Source of the DNA: Arenibacter sp. ARW7G5Y1
GTDB lineage: Bacteria; Bacteroidota; Bacteroidia; Flavobacteriales; Flavobacteriaceae
Direction of reading: 5' to 3'
Assembly (NCBI RefSeq): GCF_003201775.1
Contig: NZ_QJJZ01000009.1
Span: 62,001 to 126,000, forward strand
DNA length: 64,000 nucleotides
Shown in pieces: positions 7,572-14,275 of this stretch. The notes under the pieces were generated by a model. That model did not search any database, had not been told where the DNA came from, and was given only the letters and a program-made list of their open reading frames with translations. Position numbers and translations under genes: made by a program. Position 1 is the stretch's first letter. Each line of letters starts with the position of its first letter.

Positions 7572-9083
7572 TCAATTTATATTTTCTAAAGGGATCACTA
7601 TGGTAAAAATAGATCCTTTGTTTTCTTCACTAGTGAATTCAATGGTGGCGCCAAGATTCTCCAAATGCTGTTTGGCAATGTTGAGTCCAATGCCCGTGCC
7701 TTGGTTCAATAATGCATTTTCCGCCCTGAAATATCGATTGAAAATATGTTTTTGGTCCTCGACAGGAATACCAATCCCACGGTCTATGACTTTAATTAAT
7801 ACATTGTTTTTTTCCTTACTGACCGCTAGGCTAATGGTTGTATCTTCAGGGGAATATTTAATGGCATTGTGGATCAGGTTGGACAAGGCCAGTTCCAATG
7901 TTTTTTCATCAAATCTGATAAAAATGTCGTCGATATTCTCTGGATATTGAATGGTTTGGCCCGCCTTAAGGAGCATGTTGGCACCATAGACTACCTCGTT
8001 TATAATTTTGCTTAGGGGGAAGGTTTCGATCTTGTAATTTACCTTTCCGGAATCCAAGCGTTCCACGGAAAGAAAATCGGTTAAAATGGTATCCAGATAA
8101 CGTACTTTGTTCTTTATGGTTTCCACATGTTTGTCCCGTTTATCCTGTTGGTGACTTTCGGTATACTTGGCCAATAAGGTTATGGAGGTAAGTATGCTGC
8201 TCAAAGGGGTTTTGAATTCATGGGAAACCAAGGAGAGGAAGCGAGTTTTAAGTTCGTTCAATTCCTTCTCTTTGGCCAGGGCTTCGGTAAGTTGTTTGGT
8301 GCGTTCCTGGACTTTTTTTTCTAGTTTTTCGGTATAATTCCTACGTTCCGTAATATCGAGGATTATGGCAACTATAACATCCCTTTCACCAAATGTGGAT
8401 AGCTGCAAATGTACTTCCACGGGATATATGGATCCGTCCTTTCTTTGATGGTCGGTTTCAAATTTCACCTTGTCCCTTGCCCCGGAAAGCAAAGGCTCTA
8501 TAAGCCCTTGGAATTGTGTTGCATCCATATAGGGCTTTATATCCAAAGGCTTCATGGCCTTAAATTCCTCCAAGTCATAGCCCATATTTCGAAGGGCCTC
8601 TTTGTTTACACTTACAAAATGTTGTGTAAGGGCATCGAAAACGTAAATTTCGTTTAAGGACTCATCAAATATTCTGGCCCAATGGCTAAGTTCCCTTTCT
8701 TTGATCTTACGTTCGGTAATATCTATTACCAAGGCCATTACATAGGTTTCGCCATATAGCTCAAAAGGGTTTAGGCCCGCCTCAACTGGAAATTCCTCGC
8801 CGTTTTTTCGTACTCCATGCAAATCCCTTCCCTTACCCATTTGCCTGCGTTCACTTTTTTCGATAAAGTCTTCCACATGGTCTCCATGATGCTTGTGGAA
8901 CCTTCTTGGAATAAGGGTGTCCAAGGGTTTTCCGAGGAGCTCGCCCTTATTATAACCAAACATTAATCCGGTAGAGGAATTAGTGGCTACTATAATCTGT
9001 TGGGTATTTACAACAATAATTCCTTCGGATACCCCTTCGGAAAGTAGATTGAATATGTCACTGTTTTTTTGAAAGGCCTGCAT
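7572..9083 (-). CDS. PAS histidine kinase with FixL-like heme-PAS candidate
   Basis: This 503-residue kinase has no membrane segment. Its order is PAS (about 10-125), PAS/PAC (about 135-248), a short coiled coil, HisKA with H288 in SHEFKTP, and HATPase with N, G1 (DRGIGIP) and G2 (GTGIGL) boxes. The first PAS aligns without gaps over 35 residues with the heme PAS of rhizobial FixL. H66 falls on the proximal heme histidine and R86 (GKGRD) on the FG-loop arginine that contacts bound oxygen. Oxygen sensing is therefore a reasonable inference, though similar sequence occurs in some heme-free PAS domains. Its partner is the hybrid regulator 7 bp downstream. Confidence 0.92.
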   Translation of the reverse strand: MQAFQKNSDIFNLLSEGVSEGIIVVNTQQIIVATNSSTGLMFGYNKGELLGKPLDTLIPRRFHKHHGDHVEDFIEKSERRQMGKGRDLHGVRKNGEEFPVEAGLNPFELYGETYVMALVIDITERKIKERELSHWARIFDESLNEIYVFDALTQHFVSVNKEALRNMGYDLEEFKAMKPLDIKPYMDATQFQGLIEPLLSGARDKVKFETDHQRKDGSIYPVEVHLQLSTFGERDVIVAIILDITERRNYTEKLEKKVQERTKQLTEALAKEKELNELKTRFLSLVSHEFKTPLSSILTSITLLAKYTESHQQDKRDKHVETIKNKVRYLDTILTDFLSVERLDSGKVNYKIETFPLSKIINEVVYGANMLLKAGQTIQYPENIDDIFIRFDEKTLELALSNLIHNAIKYSPEDTTISLAVSKEKNNVLIKVIDRGIGIPVEDQKHIFNRYFRAENALLNQGTGIGLNIAKQHLENLGATIEFTSEENKGSIFTIVIPLENIN

Positions 9084-9087
9084 TATC

Positions 9088-9095
9088 CAAAGATA
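9088..9095 (-). promoter_or_regulatory. Possible histidine kinase -7 box TATCTTTG
   Basis: A perfect TAnnTTTG lies on the minus strand 4 bp before the kinase ATG, which would give an almost leaderless transcript. The operator at 9108-9119 is centred only 22 bp upstream, so it would overlap the -33 region on this strand. That predicts repression rather than activation (inference). Confidence 0.4.
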
Positions 9096-9107
9096 AAATT
9101 TTTAAAC

Positions 9108-9150
9108 TGATTATTGTCATATAAAAAAATAGGGTTATGCGCTAATTTTA
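9108..9150 (+). promoter_or_regulatory. Promoter with operator TGATTATTGTCA
   Basis: The operator at 9108-9119 is followed after 23 bp by TAATTTTA at 9143-9150. It drives the small gene at 9176 and sits close to the divergent kinase start. Confidence 0.78.
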
Positions 9151-9175
9151 GCTTGTTATCTTCAACAATAAGAAA

Positions 9176-9580
9176 ATGAAAAATTCAAAGGCAATAGGTA
9201 AGAAATTGTATGAAAACCTTGGAAAATTATTCTATGCCATCGCCAAGGCAGACTCCCGCGTTCATGGTAAGGAAATAAGCAAGCTTAGGTCGTTCATTAG
9301 AAAATACTGGTTGGAGGTTGATGGGTTGGAGGATGAATTTGGTACGGACGCGGCCTTTCAAATCGAATCGGTATTCGATTGGTCTATGGAAAATGATCTG
9401 GATAGTGAAGTGTGCTATGAAAGTTTTAAGGAGTTCTATAAAGACAATGGGGGGTTGTTCACCGCGTTTATCAAGGTGCTTATTTTGGATACGGCCCATG
9501 CCATTTCCAATAGTTTCGCAGGAAAAAACAAGGCAGAATTGGTAATGTTGGGCAAATTGGAACTTTTGCTAAAGAAATAG
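9176..9580 (+). CDS. Small TerB-like protein
   Basis: This is a 134-residue all-helical cytosolic protein. The segment FYAIAKADSRVHGKEISKLRSFI resembles the first helices of the TerB/tellurite-resistance fold, which typically has a hydrophobic helix followed by an AD-GxV-type acidic turn. The similarity is moderate and no metal site can be verified. It is divergent from the sensor kinase operon and has the island operator with correct geometry, so it is a regulon member. Function is otherwise unknown. Confidence 0.75.
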   Translation: MKNSKAIGKKLYENLGKLFYAIAKADSRVHGKEISKLRSFIRKYWLEVDGLEDEFGTDAAFQIESVFDWSMENDLDSEVCYESFKEFYKDNGGLFTAFIKVLILDTAHAISNSFAGKNKAELVMLGKLELLLKK

Positions 9581-9613
9581 AACTTTGGATGGGGTTGGGA
9601 TTCCGATTCCTGT

Positions 9614-10438
9614 TCAGATCTTAAATGTCATAACCGGTAGTCCGGCTTTGTTTGCAATATCCTCACCAATACTTCCAAGCAAGAAATGTGAAAGGCCTTT
9701 TCTGCCATGTGTTGGTAGTGCGAGGAGATCAAAATCTTCGGTCTTGCTGAAATTCAGTATGCCAACTTCCACGCTGTGGTCATTGTATACCTCTACTTTG
9801 GATTTGGTGTCCCCGGCCTTCAACATAAATTTGGCTATGCGATTCTCAGCTTCAGGTGTACTCAAAAAATCCTGATAGGGGGTGTTGATGTAGACCAATT
9901 TTAGTTTGGCCGAAAATTTTTCTGCCATTAGCTTAACATTTTTATACGCCACGATCATATCTTCCGAATAACTGCAGGCAAATAGGATATTTCGTATGGT
10001 GAAATTGGAATTTTGTCCTTTTATAACCAAAACGGGGACATCGGAAGTGCGTACTACCTTTTCGGTATTGGAACCGATAAAAATTTCATTGAAGCCCGTA
10101 CTGCCGTGCGAACCCATTACGATCAGATCTATATTTTGTTCCTTGGCAACATTATTGAGTTCACTGAATACCTTGTAGTTCTGCACTATTTTACGAATAG
10201 TGATATCTTTTAAATAGGGTTTGTCCAAGAAGCTTTTAAATTTTTTCTTTGCAAGTCCCATAAAGTATTTGGCTTCCTCATACTCCAATAAATCATCTTC
10301 GGCAATCACTGCTTCTGAAATTCCCAGCATATGGATTAGGGTAATATCCGCGTTTTGCTGTTTTGCAATGCCGGCAGCTACCTCTAGGGCATAGGCGGAG
10401 TGTTCTGAGAAATCTACTGGTACCAATAAGTGTTTCAT
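9614..10438 (-). CDS. Universal stress protein, more canonical tandem UspA
   Basis: This 274-residue two-domain UspA protein starts MKHLLVPVDFSEHS. The first-domain ATP motif is MGSHG...FIGSN (G109, G112, G122). Unlike the other paralogues in the window, the second half keeps most of a motif (LPTHGRKGLSHFLLGSIGE, near 243-260), with only the first Gly replaced by Pro. It therefore belongs to a different subfamily from the degenerate-second-half group. Its inferred promoter lies about 250 bp upstream, giving an unusually long 5' leader that contains a dispersed repeat. Confidence 0.95.
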   Translation of the reverse strand: MKHLLVPVDFSEHSAYALEVAAGIAKQQNADITLIHMLGISEAVIAEDDLLEYEEAKYFMGLAKKKFKSFLDKPYLKDITIRKIVQNYKVFSELNNVAKEQNIDLIVMGSHGSTGFNEIFIGSNTEKVVRTSDVPVLVIKGQNSNFTIRNILFACSYSEDMIVAYKNVKLMAEKFSAKLKLVYINTPYQDFLSTPEAENRIAKFMLKAGDTKSKVEVYNDHSVEVGILNFSKTEDFDLLALPTHGRKGLSHFLLGSIGEDIANKAGLPVMTFKI

Positions 10439-10680
10439 TATATTTTGTTTATGGTTGTACTCCTCTTAGGTCTATTTTTGTCAACTCTGTCAATTTATTA
10501 GTGAAACTCAATTTTGAGAAGTCGGTAAGACGCACTTAAAATTGCAAGTTCAACTAATCCCGCCTTTTTCGGCGAGATCTAGGTTCAATACCTTTTATTA
10601 ATGGGTAGTTGTGGTCCCCTTTGCAAAATCGTCAATTGTGGTTGGTCCAGACCCAAGTGATGGTATAAGGCTTTGATCTA
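10439..10680 (-). other. Long 5' leader of the usp gene, containing a repeat
   Basis: No gene is seen here. If the promoter at 10687-10729 is used, this 240-nt stretch is transcribed as the leader of the usp mRNA. It includes the structured repeat at 10492-10605. A leader-encoded regulatory element or small RNA is possible but not shown. Confidence 0.4.
10492..10605. repeat. Dispersed structured repeat, copy 1
   Basis: About 100 bp match the stretch beginning at 36089 with scattered substitutions. Internal features are an imperfect inverted pair (ATTAGTgaaac / gttcaACTAAT), a hairpin ATCCCGCC-tttttc-GGCGAGAT, and a distal GGTTCAATACCT. It encodes no protein. It may be a small non-autonomous element or a conserved RNA. 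Confidence 0.75.
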
Positions 10681-10686
10681 CCGAAA

Positions 10687-10729
10687 CAAAAATAAACAGT
10701 AGCCGAACCATTTAAAATGACATTGGTCA
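10687..10729 (-). promoter_or_regulatory. Promoter with operator TGACATTGGTCA
   Basis: The operator is at 10718-10729. The perfect -7 box TATTTTTG at 10694-10687 lies 23 bp downstream on the minus strand. It points to the usp gene at 10438. Confidence 0.78.
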
Positions 10730-10867
10730 CTAACCCCAATTTTAATTAAAACATTTTGAGGATACTTGGACCGGTAGGGCACAACATTCCTTTATGCTTT
10801 GTATGCACTTTATAAAACCTTTAAAAAGGGCGGGGGACCGAGCTGGTAAAAGTTATTTTCGGATTAC

Positions 10868-10910
10868 TGACATTGGTCATTTTATACTGAATTTTCATAT
10901 ACTACTTTAG
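10868..10910 (+). promoter_or_regulatory. Promoter with operator TGACATTGGTCA
   Basis: The operator at 10868-10879 is followed after 23 bp by TACTTTAG at 10903-10910 (five of six fixed positions). The inferred start near 10914 rules out a GTG start at 10910 for the next gene and supports the ATG at 10931. Confidence 0.75.
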
Positions 10911-10930
10911 TGGAAATAAAATTCAAAGCC

Positions 10931-11569
10931 ATGAAAAAAATTATAATAACAGTATTTGTAATGTTAATGCTTCCCAATGTATTCCATTCCCAAACCATTA
11001 AAAATATTGATGAAATAGCTCCATTTAGTGAAGGACTCGCGGCTGTTCGACAAGGGGATCAATGGGGGTTTATTAACGAAGAAGGTCAAATGGTCATTAA
11101 TTTTCGCAGCGACATTTATTGGAACCGTGATGCAGATACCACAAAAAAGGATATTTCAGGGGTCCAATATCCCATGTTTAATGAAGGAAGGTGTCTGATC
11201 ACCAAAATGGTGGAGGATGGTGTGCCCGTTTACGGATTTATCGATACCAAGGGAAATGTAGTACTGGAACCCCAGCTGCTAAATGTTTACCCCTTTGATA
11301 ATGGTTTTACCACAGGGGTTCTTTTTGAGAAATCCATGAAGGGAAAAAATGAATTTAATCTAGATATTTACGAATTTAAGTTTCACGATGTTATGCTGGA
11401 TACTTCAGGGGAAATTGTGGAGTTCTTCAATAGAAGGAACAATATCCAAATGACCAAAAAAAGGTACAGGAGGCCTTCGGTAGGGGTAAAACAATTATCG
11501 AAAGGTTTGGTCGGGGTATACTCCCAGGATGAAGGTTGGGAAGTGAGGAAAATAACTTTAAATAATTGA
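10931..11569 (+). CDS. Exported WG-repeat-like protein
   Basis: This 212-residue protein has an N-terminal signal peptide (MKKIIITVFVMLMLPNVFHSQ) and so is probably exported. The segment PFSEGLAAVRQGDQWGFINEEGQMVI is a WG repeat. Two further, weaker units follow (FNEGRCLITK...YGFIDTKGNVVL and LSKGLVGVYSQDEGWEV). WG repeats form beta structures of unclear role. The start at 10931 is chosen because the inferred transcription start lies just before it. The following dehydrogenase gene begins 2 bp after the stop, so the two form an operon. Confidence 0.82.
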   Translation: MKKIIITVFVMLMLPNVFHSQTIKNIDEIAPFSEGLAAVRQGDQWGFINEEGQMVINFRSDIYWNRDADTTKKDISGVQYPMFNEGRCLITKMVEDGVPVYGFIDTKGNVVLEPQLLNVYPFDNGFTTGVLFEKSMKGKNEFNLDIYEFKFHDVMLDTSGEIVEFFNRRNNIQMTKKRYRRPSVGVKQLSKGLVGVYSQDEGWEVRKITLNN

Positions 11570-11571
11570 TT

Positions 11572-12330
11572 ATGTTAAGATTAAAGGATAAAGTTGCCGT
11601 TATTACGGGTGGTGCTGGAGGAATTGGATTGGCCACGGCTAAATTGTTTTTACAGGAAGGTGCCAAGGTTGTAATTGTGGATATCGATAGGGAAGTTTTG
11701 GAAAAGGCAACCCTGGCCGTAGATGACGAGAATTTGTCTATTTGTGTTGCCGATGTTTCAAAAGCGCTGGACAACGAAAAGTTTGTAGAGACAATCCTTG
11801 AGCGTCATGGGAGGATAGATATATTTTTTGCCAATGCAGGGATTGAAGGTACTTCCAAACCAATTGCCGAATATCCGGAGGAGATTTTTGATAAGGTAAT
11901 CGGGGTCAATCTTAAGGGGGTGTGGCTAGGTTGCAAGCATGTAATTCCAAAAATGAAACAAGGTGGAAGTGTAATAATCACTTCTTCCGTGGCTGGCTTA
12001 AGGGGTTTTTCCGGATTGGGGGCCTATGTGGCCAGTAAACATGCCGTAGTAGGCTTAATGAGGGTAGCGGCCAAAGAAAATGCCAACCGTAATATTCGCG
12101 TGAATACCATTCATCCGGGTCCTGTCAATAATAATATGATGAGACGGCTGGAAAATGATATGTCCCCTGAAAGTCCCAATGATATTATGAAAGGCTTTGA
12201 AGCAGCGGTACCTTTAAAACGATATGCAGAATCTAGTGAGATTGCGGCTATGGCGCTTTTTTTGGCCTCGGACGAGAGCAAGTATATCACAGGTACTACC
12301 CATGTAGTGGATGGGGGTATGTTAAGTTAA
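11572..12330 (+). CDS. Short-chain dehydrogenase/reductase (SDR)
   Basis: This 252-residue classical SDR has the Rossmann motif TGGAGGIG (near residues 12-19), an acidic D after the second strand (VDID, suggesting NAD preference), NAG (ANAG), a catalytic Ser in ITSSVAG and the YxxxK pair in YVASK. Its C-terminal DGGMLS is typical of the family. The substrate cannot be told from sequence. The ATG at 11572 is preferred over the TTG at 11566, which overlaps the upstream stop. It is co-transcribed with the WG-repeat gene. Confidence 0.93.
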   Translation: MLRLKDKVAVITGGAGGIGLATAKLFLQEGAKVVIVDIDREVLEKATLAVDDENLSICVADVSKALDNEKFVETILERHGRIDIFFANAGIEGTSKPIAEYPEEIFDKVIGVNLKGVWLGCKHVIPKMKQGGSVIITSSVAGLRGFSGLGAYVASKHAVVGLMRVAAKENANRNIRVNTIHPGPVNNNMMRRLENDMSPESPNDIMKGFEAAVPLKRYAESSEIAAMALFLASDESKYITGTTHVVDGGMLS

Positions 12331-12436
12331 ACAGTTACTTTTCTATTTTATACTCAAGTCCACCGGTAAATTATAGCTTTTTGATGTTTGGGTATGGGCT
12401 AAATAAGGACGTGGTCAACAACAGCATTCCCACATA

Positions 12437-12479
12437 TGATAATTGTCATTGTCTAAGTCGCTTTACAGAAATATCTTCA
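12437..12479 (+). promoter_or_regulatory. Promoter with operator TGATAATTGTCA
   Basis: The operator at 12437-12448 is followed after 23 bp by TATCTTCA at 12472-12479, a weak -7 box (four of six). It supports the ATG at 12494 rather than an upstream start inside the operator. Confidence 0.65.
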
Positions 12480-12493
12480 TCAAAATTTTGATT

Positions 12494-13597
12494 ATGAAGG
12501 GTTTTTTAAAGTTGGGAAAGGTGGCAGGTATCCGATTGGAGGTACATTGGACATTTGCCTTATTATTGATTTGGGCTGGTTTTATTGAGTTTCGGAATAG
12601 CGGAAACCTCGAAAGGGTAGCAGTTAACCAAGGATTTATTTTGGTGTTAATGGCTTGTGTAGTACTCCATGAACTGGGTCATGCCCTGACCGCCAGAAAA
12701 TTTGGGATTAAGACCCAAAGAATTATATTACTGCCAATTGGTGGTGTGGCCACTTTGGAAAAAATGCCCGAAAAACCTGGGCAGGAACTGCTTGTAGCCT
12801 TGGCGGGCCCAGCCGTTAATGTAGTAATAGCCATTGTATTGGCTCTAATAATTCCTGTTAAGAGCTATTTTAATTTTGATAATATTTTGGTGGAGGAGAT
12901 GCTCTATGCCCCCAACCTGCAGAATTTCCTTTTTTATCTTTTTATAGCCAATGTAATGTTGGTAGTGTTTAATCTTATTCCTGCATTTCCGATGGATGGT
13001 GGTCGGGTACTTAGGGCCTTATTGGCCTTTAGATTGAGCCGAGTGGAGGCAACAAATATTGCAGCCAGTATTGGCCAGGCCTTGGCCGTTGTTTTCTTTA
13101 TACTCGGATTTTTCGTTAACCCTTTTTTAATCCTGATTGCCTTTTTTATCTTCTTCGGGGCACGTGGAGAGAACCAAATGGTGAAGCAAAACTCCCTGCT
13201 GCAAGGGCATCTGGTAAAGGAAGCTACATTGACCAATATAACGGTACTGCGTCCGGATAATAATGTGCAGGAGGTTATAGATATTCTTCTGGCAAGTACG
13301 GAAAAGGATTTTGTGGTAGCCCAGGACAAGGATATATTGGGAATAATAACCCAGAAAGATATAATAAAGAACGCCAAGACCCCTTCAATTCTGGTAAGGG
13401 ATATAATGGACAAAACATTCACGGCAGTTGATGAGTCTACAGAAATCCTTAAAGTATTGGAATTGGTAGGAAAGGAAAAGAAGAGCTTTTTTCCCGTTAC
13501 ACGGAATTCAAAGTTAATAGGTGCCATAGACATGGTCAATATTGGGGAGTTTATTTTGTTTAAATCTGTATCTTGGAATAAAATAGATAATTCATGA
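12494..13597 (+). CDS. Site-2 protease (M50) with CBS domains
   Basis: This 367-residue integral membrane metalloprotease has the zinc motif H59-E60-L-G-H63 in one membrane segment and the second motif PMDGGRVLRA in a later one, with about six hydrophobic segments in all. After residue 230 come two CBS repeats (near TNITVLRPDNNVQEVI and TFTAVDESTEILKVLEL), which in relatives bind adenine nucleotides. The family cleaves substrates within the membrane; the target is unknown. Its stop overlaps the ATG of the next gene (ATGA), so the two are translationally coupled. The island operator lies upstream. The mycobacterial DosR regulon contains a similar protease. Confidence 0.92.
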   Translation: MKGFLKLGKVAGIRLEVHWTFALLLIWAGFIEFRNSGNLERVAVNQGFILVLMACVVLHELGHALTARKFGIKTQRIILLPIGGVATLEKMPEKPGQELLVALAGPAVNVVIAIVLALIIPVKSYFNFDNILVEEMLYAPNLQNFLFYLFIANVMLVVFNLIPAFPMDGGRVLRALLAFRLSRVEATNIAASIGQALAVVFFILGFFVNPFLILIAFFIFFGARGENQMVKQNSLLQGHLVKEATLTNITVLRPDNNVQEVIDILLASTEKDFVVAQDKDILGIITQKDIIKNAKTPSILVRDIMDKTFTAVDESTEILKVLELVGKEKKSFFPVTRNSKLIGAIDMVNIGEFILFKSVSWNKIDNS

Positions 13598-14247
13598 TCA
13601 TACACGGTTTAGGGGAAAGAAATTCACTACTTAATAAATTTGTTTCGGAAATTAGGGATGCCAAGATACAGCTCGATAGCATGCGCTTTAGGCGAAACAT
13701 TGAACGTATTGGGGAAATTCTGGCCTACGAACTAAGCAAAACCCTGAACTATAAGGACCATACAGTTGTAACCCCTCTGGGAACCAAAGATATGTCCATT
13801 CCCATTGATGATCTGGTGCTTTGTTCCGTTTTACGCGCCGGACTTCCTTTACACCAGGGTTTGTTAAATTATTTTGACAATGCGGAAAATGCTTTTATTT
13901 CGGCTTTTAGACACCACCGTGGAGATGAGGATGCTTTTGAGGTCATAGTGAATTATTTTGCCGCTCCATCCTTGGAAAATAAAACCTTGGTACTTACTGA
14001 TCCAATGTTGGCCACCGGTAAAACCTTGGAAAATGTTTTAAATGCCTTAAGGGACCATGGCAGGCCCAAGCAGATCCATATTATATCGGTAATTGGTTCC
14101 CAATCAGGAATAGACCATATTACGACAGTTTTTCCAAAGAACACCCAATTGTGGATAGCAGCCATAGATAATCGGTTAAATAGTAAAGGCTATATTGTTC
14201 CCGGTATTGGGGATGCTGGGGATTTGGCTTTTGGGGTGAAACTATAG
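13594..14247 (+). CDS. upp: Uracil phosphoribosyltransferase
   Basis: This 217-residue cytosolic phosphoribosyltransferase has the PRPP-binding loop LVLTDPMLATGKTL and a uracil-site-like C-terminus (GYIVPGIGDAGDLAFG). It converts uracil and PRPP to UMP in pyrimidine salvage. Length and motifs fit Upp. It overlaps the protease gene by 4 bp and so is co-expressed with it from the island promoter. A salvage enzyme in a stress operon may serve nucleotide recycling during arrest (inference). Confidence 0.94.
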   Translation: MIIHGLGERNSLLNKFVSEIRDAKIQLDSMRFRRNIERIGEILAYELSKTLNYKDHTVVTPLGTKDMSIPIDDLVLCSVLRAGLPLHQGLLNYFDNAENAFISAFRHHRGDEDAFEVIVNYFAAPSLENKTLVLTDPMLATGKTLENVLNALRDHGRPKQIHIISVIGSQSGIDHITTVFPKNTQLWIAAIDNRLNSKGYIVPGIGDAGDLAFGVKL

Positions 14248-14275
14248 CCAACCTTCTTTCTGGAGATCCAAAGCA

